DNA from: Spinellus fusiger | Taxonomy: Eukaryota; Mucoromycota; Mucoromycetes; Mucorales; Phycomycetaceae | DNA: 64,000 nucleotides | Direction of reading: 5' to 3' | Assembly: GCA_025094145.1 (NCBI GenBank) | Contig: JALLLS010000105.1 | Span: 40,766-104,765, forward strand | Part shown: positions 1 to 11,029 of the stretch, in pieces | Layout of the letters: every line of letters begins with the position of its first letter | Position numbering within the stretch: position 1 is the stretch's first letter | Program-made: the position numbers and the translations under genes | The notes under the pieces: model-generated | The model's input: the letters and a program-made list of their open reading frames with translations, nothing else | Told to the model about the DNA's origin: nothing | Database searches by the model: none

Positions 1-24
1 ATACGAGTTTGAATAGAAGCACTA

Positions 25-225
25 CAGTTCAAAGTATTTTTTATTTTTGGGTGTTGGTTGCTATTCGCGCATTGGGCATGTTAGCCACCCTATGAGAACT
101 TTTGAACAATTAATATATACATATAGACACTTTCAAATACAAAAGTGGAAAAAATAAATGCAAGGAAAAAAGAAACAGAAAGATAAGAGTATATAAAACC
201 TCGAAATGAGGGAAAAAATGAAGAG
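25..225 (+). repeat. Terminal inverted repeat, arm L1
   Basis: The sequence begins CAGTTCAAAGTATTTTTTAT directly after a TA dinucleotide at 23-24. About 190 bp of it match, inverted and diverged, the stretch 3838-4022 (arm R1), and it is related to the arms at 2061 and 4168. The TA flank and CAGT start resemble Tc1/mariner-type ends, so this is probably the end of a non-autonomous element. No transposase of its own is visible between the arms other than separately bounded Tc1 copies. Confidence 0.75.
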
Positions 226-588
226 AAATGAGAGAAAATGACAATGCAGACATAGACATTAGTTTGAGCCTAATCCCACAAGCTTTCAATAGACCAAAGA
301 TTGGTCTATTTACAAGTCTTGTTGGGTGTGTTGATTGTCTCCCTCGACTCATTCCATGGCTGAGTCAGACCCAAATGCCTGGAGGGCTTCTTTTTCAAGG
401 GTGGCGGGAGGGCTGGTGACTGTGGCCTTGGCCTTGAGGTCTGCCAAGAGCTTCTCAAAGGCAATGGTGGATAGACGGGGTGTGGCAATACTTGAGCCAA
501 AGTGGCGATCAATGCTGTACCCTAAATGAGTGGGGGCACGAAGACAAGTGTTGGACACTCTTTGCTCAAAGAGTTAATAGAAGTACTA
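226..588. other. Interior of repeat element, no clear gene
   Basis: This lies between arm L1 and the first Tc1 element. It contains a short palindrome around a GACCAA/TTGGTC stem at about 287-310 and overlapping open frames of 60-70 codons that I do not recognise. It may be internal sequence of the repeat element. I see no gene. Confidence 0.4.
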
Positions 589-1954
589 CAGTGTCCGGCA
601 AAATAATAATAATTTATTTCGTTTTTCGACCTCTATTTTGGTCAAAAAATCTTTTTTTTTTTTTACACATTCCTCATTTCTTCCTTTTCCGCTATATCAT
701 CTTATATGTCTAACACCACTGAACAAACCACCAAGCTTTTTGGAAACAGAAAGAAAAATATCAACAACTTTACTTCTAAACTCATTGTACACAAGGCCAC
801 TCAACATGGCACCAGCCAAGTGGAGATTGCAGCCATGTTTGGCATCAGTAATTCCACTGTCAGCCTTATCGTGAAGAAGTACAGGGAAACTGGCTGCTTC
901 AAAGCAGGGAAGGGCTCTGGGCGCAAGCCTATTCTGACGTAGAAGGACGAGAGAGAGTTTGTATACGAGATAGAAAGAGATTCATTTCAGACAATAGATC
1001 AACTTTGCAAGCAGATGACCACCAAAGTGTGCATGAGCACTTTTAGAGAAATGATAAAGAGGATTGGCCTTTCTTCTTTCAGGGTTGTTAAGAAACCCTC
1101 TATCATCATTAAACACAAGAAGTTGAGGCTTACTTGGACTAGGACCTACCTTCATTGGACAGATAAAGACTGGATGACAGTCATCTGGTCCGATGAGTCC
1201 AAGTTCCAGCTAATGAGCAACAACCACTGCAACAGGGTGGTACGTAGGAAGAAGGAGAGACTGCTCCCAAGGAATGTGAAGCCAACGATGAATTTTGGTG
1301 GTGGTGAGGTGATGGTGTGGGGTTCTATTTTCTGGTGAAGGTGTTGGTAAACTTGCTATGGTGGAGGGATCCATCAATAGTGCCAAATACACCAGTATTT
1401 TAGAAACGGCCTATTGCCCCGAGCTGGCTCATCTTTCGGCACTGAATCTAGTGGTAGGCTATGTTCTTCAAGAGGACAATGCCAGTTGCCATACTAGTAA
1501 GGAGACTAGGAAATGGAAGGATAAGAGGGGCATAGTCACGATGGAGGGGTGGCCCTCTCAAAGCCCTGACCTAAACCCAATTGAGTATCTTTGGGAGGAA
1601 CTTGACAGAGCAGTTCGGAAGAGGATGACCTCAACAAGCTCTCTTCAGGATCTGAAGGCTCTCCTGGTCTAGGAATGGGACAAGATACCCAAAGAGATTA
1701 CCAACAACCTCATTAACAGCATGCATCGGAGATGTAGGGCTGTTATAGAGGCCAAGGGTGGAAACACTAAATACTAAAGGTTTTCGCCCAATAAATTTGT
1801 ATATATTATCCTGTTGGCCTTCTTTATACTTCATCCAATTTTCAAGTCTCTACTGTGTGTTTACTGTGTGTTTTTATTACAAAGAATAAGTATTTCCCTA
1901 AACAAGAATCCTATCGGAAAATAAAATAAATTATTATTTTTTTGCCTGATACTG
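589..1954 (+). mobile_element. Tc1/mariner-type transposon, copy 1 (decayed transposase)
   Basis: Ends are inverted repeats starting CAGTGTCCGGCAAAATAATA on the left and the inverted near-match GCCTGATACTG on the right, each next to TA (587-588 and 1955-1956), the normal target duplication of this superfamily. Total length is 1,366 bp. The transposase starts at 706 with an HTH region (IAAMFGISNSTVSLIVKKY). It is broken by a TAG at 940-942, a frame change near 1335 and a TAG at 1670. The catalytic residues can still be read: SDES, EDNASCH and NPIEYLW. The last two acidic residues are 35 apart. The protein is inactive as it stands, but the ends look intact enough to be mobilised by a related enzyme. 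Confidence 0.9.
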
Positions 1955-1956
1955 TA

Positions 1957-2058
1957 TATCATCAACTTCACATGCCCTGAGATGAGTAGACCTTACTGTT
2001 TGAGTTTAAAATAATGTTATGCAGTCACCTTATTTTAATTCACCGTGACTTTTGTTGC
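1957..2058. other. Short spacer between transposons
   Basis: About 100 bp between the right end of Tc1 copy 1 and the next inverted-repeat arm. No open frame of note and no recognised signal. Confidence 0.4.
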
Positions 2059-2060
2059 TA

Positions 2061-2441
2061 CAGTTCAAAGTATTTTTTTATTTTTGGGTGTTGGTTGCTA
2101 TTTGCACATTGGGCATATTAACCACCCCATGAGAACTTTTGAATAATTAATATAAACATATAAACACTTCAAATACAAAAGTGAAAAAAAATGATGAAAG
2201 ATGAGAAATGATGATAAAATGAGAATTATGAATAGACATCCAAAAGGCCATAAAGTCAGCAAGGAAACCAGGACACCAAAAAGATAACTGTCATCCTGTG
2301 GCGATTCGAAATCCAACGAGTGATACTTAGAGCAACTCAGACAATCCTGAGGACACAAATACAGCAACCACACTATCAGCTTCTGGCTTTGCTAAACGGG
2401 TTAGGAATGAGTGGTAGAGGAGAGATCGGAGAAAAAGTGAG
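2061..2441 (+). repeat. Long inverted repeat, arm L2
   Basis: About 380 bp that are nearly identical, in inverted orientation, to 4168-4549. Both arms encode the same 91-codon open frame without a residue changed (minus strand here, plus strand there), which shows how recent or how well conserved the pair is. It starts CAGTTCAAAGTA after TA at 2059-2060, like arm L1. The shared frame is a by-product of the repeat, not a gene. Confidence 0.85.
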
Positions 2442-2456
2442 GTTTTTTTTATATTA

Positions 2457-3816
2457 CAGAGGCTTTCAAAAAAACAAGGGATATTTTTTACATGCCGGTA
2501 TGCTTCTGTAATAGGAAGTACTTATTACTTGTAATAAAAACACACATTAAACACACAGTAGAGACTTGAAAATTGGATTAAGTATTAAAAAAAGTCAACA
2601 GGATAATAAATACATGTTTATTGGGTGGAAAACTTCAATATTTGGTGTTTCCACCCTTGGCCTCAATGACAGCCTTACATCTCCGCCCCATGCTGTTAAT
2701 GAGGGTGTCTGTAGTGTCCTTGGGAATATTCTCTCATTCTTCTAACAAGAGCACCTCCAAATCTTTTAGAGTACTTGTTGAGGCCATCCTATTTCTGATG
2801 GATCTGTCCAGTTTCTCCCATAAATGCTCTACGGGGTTGAGGTTGGGGCTTTGCGATGGCCACCCCTCCATAGTGGCAATGGTCTCCTGTGCCTTCCATA
2901 GCCTGGGCTCCTTGCTCTTGTGGCAGCTGGCATTGTCTTCCTGAAGAACGTAATTGATCTCTGGATTCAGTTCCTTGAGTCGGGCCAGCTCAGTGCAGTA
3001 TTCCTTCTTTAAGATCTCAATGTACCTTTCACTGTCTATACTGCCCTCCACAGGCACCAACCTTCCAACATCTTCACCAGAGAAAGAACCCCACGCCATT
3101 AAACTACCACCACCAAACTTCATTGCGGGCTTGAAATTCTTTGATATTATCCCCTTCTTCTTGCGAACCACTCTGTTGCAGTTATTGGTCCTCATCAGTT
3201 GGTACTTTGACTCATCAGACCAGATGACTGTCTTCCAGTCTTCCTCAGTTCAATGGAGGTGGGTCTTAGCCCAAGCAAGCCTCGACTTCTTGTGTTTAAT
3301 AGTGAGAGAAGATTTCTTAACCACCCTGAAAGAAAACAGGCCAAGCTTCTTCATTATTTTTCTAAAAGTGTTCATGGACACCTTGGGTGATCATCTGCTT
3401 ATGAAGCTGATTCAATGTCTGGAAAAAATCCACTTCGCGTCCAACTTCTCTCTTGTCCCTCTCATTAAGAATTAGATTACGCCCAGTGCTTTTTTTTTGC
3501 CTTGAAGCATCCAGTTTCTTTTAATCTTTTCACAATACGGGAAATTGACTGCTTACTGATTCCAAAACTAGCAGAGATGGCAGACTGGCTAGTCCCATTG
3601 ACAGTAGCCTCGTGAGCAATGAGACAACGATTAAAGTCATCAATATTTCTTTTCCCATTTCCAAGAGGTCTTATGGGTTGTTAGATTTTGTTAGATGTGG
3701 TAGACATTATAGTGGAAAAGCGATAAATAAAGAATATTTAATTAAAAAAAATATTGTTTCAAGGGTAAAATTATGGTCTGAATTTGAAATATCCCTTATT
3801 TTTTTGACTCCCACTG
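2457..3816 (-). mobile_element. Tc1/mariner-type transposon, copy 2 (decayed transposase)
   Basis: A 1,360-bp element with TA at 2455-2456 and 3817-3818. Its ends are imperfect inverted repeats: CAGAGGCTTTCAAAAAAACA on the left and the inverted CAGTGGGAGTCAAAAAAATA on the right. The minus-strand transposase begins near 3704 with an HTH segment (SAISASFGISKQSISRIVKR) and has several frame changes. From 3195 to 2734 the catalytic part is open, with EDNASCH and NPVEHLW, again 35 residues between the last two acidic residues. It is clearly the same family as copy 1, with similar subterminal sequence, but too diverged to be a recent copy. Confidence 0.9.
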
Positions 3817-3837
3817 TATTTTATTATTCCTTATTTT

Positions 3838-4022
3838 TCCCTCATTGAGGTTTTATATTCTCTTTTCTTTCCGTCTCCTCTCTCTTTGCATTATTTTTTT
3901 CACTTATTTATTTGAAGTGTTTCAATGTTTATTCTTATTTTTTTCAAACGATCTCTAGGGTGGCTAAAATGCCCAATGCGCGAATAGCAACTAACACCCA
4001 AAAATAAAAATACTTTGAACTG
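3838..4022 (-). repeat. Terminal inverted repeat, arm R1
   Basis: This is the inverted partner of arm L1 (25-225) and more distantly of L2. It ends TACTTTGAACTG next to TA (4023-4024). The arm is bracketed by two exact copies of the 18-nt string ACTGTATTTTATTATTCC at 3813-3830 and 4019-4036, one abutting Tc1 copy 2 and one abutting this arm. Confidence 0.75.
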
Positions 4023-4167
4023 TATTTTATTATTCCATGTCTACTCGAGACTTTAAGGTAGAGCTATCAGCTGGTAGCTTGCTCATTGAGGCTGCTGATG
4101 GGTGTGTTGAGCGGGAACGCCAACGCCACCATAGAGTGCAAAGACTCCTTCAGCAACAGACGCTGTA

Positions 4168-4549
4168 TTCTCACTTTTTCTCCGATCTCTCCTCTACCAC
4201 TCATTCCTAACCCGTTTAGCAAAGCCAGAAGCTGATAGTGTGGTTGCTGTATTTGTGTCCTCAGGATTGTCTGAGTTGCTCTAAGTATCACTCGTTGGAT
4301 TTCGAATCGCCACAGGATGACAGTTATCTTTTTGGTGTCCTGGTTTCCTTGCTGACTTTATGGCCTTTTGGATGTCTATTCATAATTCTCATTTTATCAT
4401 CATTTCTCATCTTTCATCATTTTTTTTCACTTTTGTATTTGAAGTGTTTATATGTTTATATTAATTATTCAAAAGTTCTCATGGGGTGGTTAATATGCCC
4501 AATGTGCAAATAGCAACCAACACCCAAAAATAAAAAATACTTTGAACTG
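4168..4549 (-). repeat. Long inverted repeat, arm R2
   Basis: Near-identical inverted copy of 2061-2441. The right end TTTGAACTG is followed by TG rather than TA, unlike the other three arms, so the outer boundary here has changed or was never a simple TA insertion. Between 4037 and 4167 lies about 130 bp of unrelated sequence. Confidence 0.85.
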
Positions 4550-4695
4550 TGCTATGTGTCTGTTTATTTTATTTTATTCTAATAATCATAATGATTAAAA
4601 GGTATACAATAGGGTTTCAGCCGATAAGAAGAGGCTTACCTCATAGTATGGCCGGATAAATTAAGCATACAACATAACACCCATATTTTTTTTCC

Positions 4696-6383
4696 TCAGC
4701 ATGCCTCTTGATTATCTACAGCCAATCTTTTTAAGTCTCCTTTTAGCCATATAACTGGTGATGTAACAGCCACCATTATGGCTGCTGTGACAATAGAGGC
4801 TTTTTTCATATTATATGGAGGGTCGTCATCAGGGCCCTCACGCAGGGAATCAAGTATTACAGAGAAGATCAACATAAAGGCTGAACCAAATGACCAAATA
4901 ACACACGAGCTCATAGACTCAGAGATAGGGTATGTAGCTAAATTTTATCAAGATTGAAGATCAAATAAAAAGTGATCATTACTTACTTTCACTGGTAAAT
5001 TCTAAATATAAAGGAAGCAGTGCATAGGCAAAAAACCCAACGGTGAGACAGGCAATAAGGACGACAGCAAAGGCATCGGGAATAACTAAATCAGTACTTT
5101 AGTGTTCGTAGTAGAAATAATAGAAATTACGTTGAAATATTAGCATTATATAGGAAGCCACACACAAAGGAGCAAATATCTTTATCAGCATTAAATATTG
5201 TCCTGTTTTTCCAACCCAATAGCCTGATAACACTATTGTTTAGATTAGTTACTGCATTTTTAGAAAAAGCTCTTAGATCCACCAAATATGCCACCTATAA
5301 GAATTGCTGAACCACACATACCGGACTCTTGAGCAGTGTAGTTATAGGGAGTAATAGCTTGAATCACCAATACAGAGATGGCATACACTATTCCAAGATT
5401 GGTAGAACACAGAAAAGTAACACACCAATAGTTGGGATTTTTAGCCAAGTTTATCATACTCTCTTTAAAATGCATTCGCTCAATATCAGCCGTAGCAGAA
5501 GGCTGGTTCTTTGGTTTTTTTGGAAAAAAGAGTGTAGGCAAGGCCACTGTGGTTGCAAAAATAGCTGTCATAAGCCACTATAATAGGTGTTAATATATAT
5601 GTATGTATAGTTTTACCATACCAAGCGAGGGGTTTCATCTGGAATACTGGCTAGTACTGGCATTACTAAAGGAGCAATGAACATTCCAAATTGTATAGCT
5701 GAATAGAAAAATAAAAATTAGACAAAATTACAGTATCTAAGGCATACATGAAAGTGCATTAGCTACACCACGATCTTTTCCGGCAAACCAGACAGCAACA
5801 AACTATAAGAGTGTTATAATTGATTATACTGGCTCTTATGACTAACTTTGTTGCAATACTAAAAAGCCAGTGAATTAGATATACATCCCCAAGAAAACTA
5901 TGTACCTACCTATAGATGTAGGGACCTCCAATTGCCCCTATAGCTTGACCCAGCAATACCAGATAATATCGCTTATCTGGAGCGACTACGATAGAAATAT
6001 AACGAATCCAGCACCCGACTGCATTAAGTACACTTGAAAAGATAATCTTATACAGCAGTGAATATAATATTGTTTATGTTAGTATATACCATGGTCTTTA
6101 GTCCATATTTCTCATAGGCCCATGGTGTGGTAAGTGATAGAATACAAGTTATGACTGCAGAGGTGTTGGAAAGCCAGTTAAGCTGTGTCAAATCACTTTT
6201 CATCCATTCGGCTGCTGCATCAGGTGCACTTGAGGCGGTAGTCCAGGATATACCACATGAGGCATTGACTAAGACAACAGACAATAGCTGAATCCATGCC
6301 ATTTTACTTGTTTTATATTCTTTTTCTTTTGGTTCATGAGAATAATAGGATTCAGGAATGGTTTGGCTAAGTTTAGTTTCCAT
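4696..6383 (-). CDS. MFS transporter of the SLC49 (FLVCR-like) family
   Basis: A multi-exon membrane transporter. Exon 1 is 6383-6090 (start ATG at 6383). A 43-nt intron with TACTAAC branch site follows and exon 2 begins at 6046. Further exons include the stretch reading VAVWFAGKDRGVAN near 5810, a long exon at about 5580-5270 (NPNYWCVTFLCSTNLGIVYA, then loss of frame after GGIFGG) and the last exon ending at 4696. The stretch FAYALLPLYLEFTSE followed by ITYPISESMSS matches the conserved late-helix motif of the FLVCR/SLC49 family (LPVGFEF...TYP.ES). Family members move heme, choline or related small molecules across plasma or organelle membranes; the substrate here cannot be read from sequence. 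Middle exon boundaries are approximate. No disabling change was found in the exons I could join, although the gene lies between transposon-rich stretches. Confidence 0.85.
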
Positions 6384-6803
6384 GATAAAAAAAAAAGAGG
6401 AAAAAGAAAGATCTTGCTTCTTTTTATTTGCTGGAACTGATGATAGTCATGATTAAAAAACATTTGAGCTTTAATTAAATCTTGCAGTAATGCGATAATC
6501 ATAAATTTTGCACGATCACAGCTTTTTTTTCGTAGCCTTTAGGGTTGTTCTGATGTTATTTTTTGTTTTCAACCAAATGATATCTACATCTCGATTTTTA
6601 ATCAGAATCGTACGAAGTATGCAGAATAATAATAAGTGTAACCATAACCATTATCACTAATGTTGAGGAAACACACTATTTTCAGAAAATATGGTAACAA
6701 CTTTTGAAATAAGTTTGGAATAAAAAATTAAATAATAAAATTAAATATTAAAGCAAAATCCTACTGTACCAAATATCCCATAAACTCCACAATGAATTAT
6801 TTA
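6384..6803. other. AT-rich intergenic stretch
   Basis: Upstream region of the SLC49-like gene. It holds A/T runs and no recognised coding or regulatory signal. Confidence 0.4.
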
Positions 6804-7440
6804 TTAGATAGGTCTATTATCTAGACAGTTATTATATTTTAATATATAGTGCCCATAAAAACCTCTTAAATTACTTGTGAGTACACTATTACATGCATAT
6901 TCGATTTTAGAATTCAAGGTTTCTTCCTCCGAAAGAATTTCTTTCTTTAGTCTGCTTTTTGTGATAGACCAAGACTGTTCAATTGGGTTTAATTCTGGTG
7001 AATAGGGTGAAAGATAAACATATCCATAGCCACGACCTTCAATGTGATTTCTTATAGATAAATACTTATGGATTAGTGCATTATTCATCAAAAATTAGTG
7101 TCCTCTGAACTCCTCATGTCTATCCATAATATCCAGGGTCATTACAATAAAGTTAAAATATTGGTCAGTAACAGTGATACTTTTGCTCTTTTGTAATGTT
7201 GAAGTACCTTCTGTTCTTTCTTTCTTTTTTAGGATGCTGTGACTTTTAATGTCTTTACTTTTAAATTGACTACACCATAAGGAGAAATAACTCCAAAAAT
7301 AAATGTCGCTTTGACTTTTGTTTTCGGTGTTTGAATAATTGCCTGTGTCTCTTTTCTTGACCATACCATCGAGCGCTTCAAATTGATATTGAAAGCTAAT
7401 TTATATATGAATATGCAGTTACTATCATAGTCCATATCTG
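6804..7440 (-). pseudogene. DDE_3-type transposase relic
   Basis: On the minus strand, overlapping broken frames read KLAFNINLKRSMVWSRK, then FGVISPYGVVNLKVK, then TLDIMDRHEEFRGH, then MMNNALIHKYLSIRNHI and YLSPYSPELNPIEQSW. This is the order of motifs in DDE superfamily endonuclease (DDE_3) transposases common in Mucoromycota: the first D region, the middle MDNAPIH-type D region (here MNNALIH, so the D is lost) and the NPIE glutamate. Stops and frame changes separate the pieces. It cannot make an active enzyme. Confidence 0.8.
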
Positions 7441-7484
7441 TCTCTTATATCTTCATACACAATGTTAATCATTTTATTTATTAT

Positions 7485-7800
7485 TATTTTAAATGACCGA
7501 GCTCAATTCGATTAACTTAACAATACCTCAAAAAAATTTTATACTTTGAAAAGTCTTTCTGAATTTCAATAAAAAGGTAAAGGACATTTATTCTTATTTC
7601 TTTTCTTCTAGAGAGAACTTATTTGACCTTAAGTCTATCCTAAACTTTTCTTAAAAAATGTCCTAATATTTTCCGAAAATAGTATAAAACAAATTATTTA
7701 AAAGTCTTTTCTTGACTAGCCTCACCCAAAGAAGAAGTTTATTCTAAGTCTATTGTCGTAAAGATATTTTCTATAATTGGAATCATGATTTTTTTTGGGA
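7485..7800. repeat. Dispersed repeat fragment shared with about 48.5 kb
   Basis: The segment around 7640-7690 (CTAAACTTTTCTTAAAAAAT followed by GTCC and a GAAAATAGTATA string) aligns by eye with 48488-48541 (CCAAACTTTTCTTAGGAAAT followed by ATCCC and GAAATAGTATA). This suggests two old copies of one transposon terminus. The rest of the interval is AT-rich with no gene. Confidence 0.4.
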
Positions 7801-8289
7801 ATGATAACTACAACTACTAAACTGAGATATCTTTGAATACTAAGGGATGATGATAGTTTAGATTATTCAATAGCATACCCCTGAAGCTAAATATTAGTAA
7901 AAAAAAGTATAAAAGACATAGCAATACAAATTAATAAACATCAGAGTTTAACTACCTGTTAACTGGCCTGATTTCCTTTGGACTAACAAGCCATTGACGA
8001 CAAGAGAAGAATTTAAAAATTTCGGAATAATAATCGTTCCATTCTTAATTTGATGAAGAATGTTGATTTTTAGAACTAATTTGGTGAACAAATAAAAAAT
8101 TCAATAAAAGTGTGAAGTTAAATTCGCGGATTTCAGAGAAATAAGTTCATACATTTTATAGCTGTGGAATGGTTTCTATAGTATTTTTAAATGAAGATGG
8201 TCATAGAAACATTTATAATTAAAAAAATAGACAAAACATGCCAAAGTCACTTTTACAGAAAGAATATAAACAATGTTTGGTTGCTTTTT

Positions 8290-8871
8290 TATATAGATCT
8301 GTCGGCTGTAATCCAAGACACTATTGAAGAGTTAATGAGCAAGTTTTCTGATCTATAGATTAAAAAATCACGGTTGTGTGAGTTTATGAAGGAAGCTTGT
8401 AATCTCACTATGAGAAAAGTAACTATTTAGCCAAAGGCAAGAACATGTGAAAAGAAATTCAAAAAGGTTTCGATTGGGTGGTTACTTGGAACCAAACTGA
8501 CATGGATTCTCTGAATAATTGTATTTTTATTGATGAAGCTGGTTTTAGCATCAACATAAAGTCAATTGGAGCATGGGCTCCAAAAGAAAAAAAATAGCAT
8601 TGGTAACCGTTCCTGTAACAAAGACACCTACAAATTTAATTATTGGTGTTATATAACTTGTAGTAGTGGGATTTAAGCATTAGTGTACCAAAAGCGCCAC
8701 CAAAATTAAGAAAGATTTAAGGCAGTAAAAAGAGAAAGACTCCAGATATCAACTCCAAGCAGGGAGGATATAAGGGCACAACCACTGGCCATTACTTGAG
8801 ATTCTTAAATGAGACTTTGAATATAATGGAAAGCATAATGAAGTAAGAGGATTTTACTTAATTATGGATAG
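8290..8871 (+). pseudogene. Second DDE_3-type transposase relic, split by a Tc1 insertion
   Basis: Reading the plus strand through several stops gives VIQDTIEELMSKFSDL, then CIFIDEAGFSINIKS and GAWAPKEKK, then a GHNHWPLLEILK-like stretch and RGFYLIMDS. These match the N-terminal helix region, the DEAGF catalytic segment and the (L/I)MD(N/S) segment of DDE_3 transposases, as in the relic at 6804-7440 but on the other strand. The frame is cut at 8872 by a Tc1 element. The expected NPIE segment was not recognised beyond it. Confidence 0.75.
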
Positions 8872-8873
8872 TA

Positions 8874-10237
8874 CACTCCCAAGTAATAAGTGACTAAACA
8901 AAAAATCAATTTTTTTTGAAGAATAAAGGCATATCTATCAGTCAAAAATGTTCATAATAAAAGCTTTATGGAATAACATAATATTTGGGATTTTTATGTT
9001 TTAGATGATTATCTACATTTTTATTATAAATATATTGCTCAGTACTTTGTAGTAAAGTCTTTATTCTTCATCGCAGCGGAACACCTTGGTATGCTATCTA
9101 CTAAATTTTTCAGAAACTCATTTGGAATCTTTTCCTATTTACTACACAAGCATTGTTCAAGTTGTTTTGTATTGGTTATGCTTGTTCGAAGAAGCTCGAT
9201 CTTCTTCTCAAGATAGTCTTAGATATGCTCAATTGAGTTAAGATCTGGACTTTGTCCAGGCCAAAAATCAAGACCTTTAGTCATACATCTATCTTGTTTG
9301 TACCATCTACTATATGTTCCTGTGTGGCAAGGAGCACCGTCTTCTTAAAAGAGAATGGTCTCATTGAGGCTCTATTGCAATTTATGAAATCAAGAAAGAA
9401 AGTATTTGGCAAGTACATTGACATACTTGTCCTGATTAACTGATCCATCTAAGAGTACAAGAGGTCCTATACTTCCACGCCAAAAGCAACCCCACACCAT
9501 GACTGAACCCTTGCCATAATTGTATGTTCTTTGCGTATGATGCTTCTCATACCTTTCACCTTTTTTCCTGATCACTCTAGTCATCTTATCATTGCCTACA
9601 ACTGTAAAACGGGACTCATCAGACCAAACGACGTTACTCCACCTCTCCACTGACCAATCAGCCTTGTTTTTACACCATTCCAATCATATTTGTTTGTGAG
9701 TAAGTGTCATAACAGGTTCTCTTGATGGTGAGCATAAAAAACCCCGACTTCATTCATGTATTTTAGAAATGTCCTATGGCAAATATCCACCCCTGCATCA
9801 TTCATATTTTTCGAATGATATGCAATTGTTTGCATAGGGTTTCTGCGAATAGACAAAACGATAGCCAGTTTTGAAGTAGATGACGCCTTTTCAGGTCTTT
9901 CTATACGCAGTTTGAGTTGAATTTTGCCTTTGTTTTTATACAATAGGACACTCTTGCCCACTGTACTCTTTGGGATATCAAAATCGTCAGAAATCTCTTG
10001 ATAAGTAGCACGTCTTTTCTGCTGTCCTATAATTTAACCTCAGATAAACATATCATATTCTCTTCTTTTGATATGACCATCTTCATGTTCTTGGCTAACA
10101 TTTGGCTGGTTTTCATTACTTGAAGTCATTTTTTGAATAAGTTATAAAAGAAAAGAAAAGAAAAGACCTCTATTTTATTTTTGAAGAATAAAAAATAGAA
10201 ATTTATCTTTTGTCTAGTCACTTATTACTTGGGACTG
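8874..10237 (-). mobile_element. Tc1/mariner-type transposon, copy 3, inserted in a DDE_3 relic
   Basis: A 1,364-bp element with TA at 8872-8873 and 10238-10239 and inverted ends (CACTCCCAAGTAATAAGTGAC on the left; inverted CAGTCCCAAGTAATAAGTGAC on the right). The transposase runs on the minus strand from about 10128 (MTSSNENQPN). It includes an HTH region and, from 9683, WSNVVWSDESRF and GSVMVWGCFWRGSIGPLVLL. Stops near 10035 and 9707 and decay after 9390 make it non-functional. It is a different Tc1 lineage from copies 1 and 2, and the conserved ends suggest it is younger than its host relic. Confidence 0.9.
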
Positions 10238-10239
10238 TA

Positions 10240-11029
10240 TATCTATAAGATTTTGATAGTAAATAGGCATCTTCATTAGATTCATTAACATGATATTCCA
10301 GCATATTTTCTAATGAGCTGTAATTTGAACTAATGAAATATGATGCTGGTACTCTTATTCTAAAAAAAATTAGACGTATACCCTATCTTAATACACTAGA
10401 ACCTTACCAAGCATTTAAATTGTATTATTTAAATACTTAGGTATATTTTAAGGGGAAAAATTAGTAAAAGTATGTTGATAGAAAAAATCATAAACACTAA
10501 AAAAAAGTCTATATCTCAGAGATGTATTGCCCTAAGTTTTTATGCTTTCTCATGTAGATTGTGGAGTTTGATACTTGCTTTGAGAGAAACATCCAATATT
10601 TTATTTTTAAAAGAGACTTGGCGGCCACTATAGTGTTAGGATAGGGAGTGTTATCCAAACGCTATATTAACATCATCCTTGCTAACATGGGAAGAGCTAT
10701 CATGCCGTGATTAATACCAAGAATAGTTACAAGAATCTGTATTTAACATGTAGGAACGTCTGTTATTATTATGAAGAACATTCAATATCTTGAAGAAAAA
10801 AATGAGCTTATTACTATATATCTAAATATCCACAATTAAAATATAGTTTACAATAATTGTGTCAAACTATACATCCCCTTGTGTTTATAATGTCTTTCTA
10901 TATTCATTGTAGACAAAATTAAATTATGTAAATAATAGCTTATGTATCTATTACTATTATTATTAAATAATCATTGATTCAAATAACAAGAAAGCTATAA
11001 TTGTGCACTATTAATTTTTATTGTTATTC
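10240..11029. other. AT-rich intergenic stretch
   Basis: A-rich sequence downstream of the MFS gene, with a GC-richer patch at about 10610-10720 whose broken frame looks transposase-like but that I could not assign. No gene is supported. Confidence 0.4.

Noticed and set aside
2098..2373. A 91-codon frame found twice (2098-2373 minus and 4238-4513 plus) with identical translation
   Set aside because: It lies wholly inside the long inverted-repeat arms and uses T-rich hydrophobic codons; it is a copy of the repeat, not a gene.
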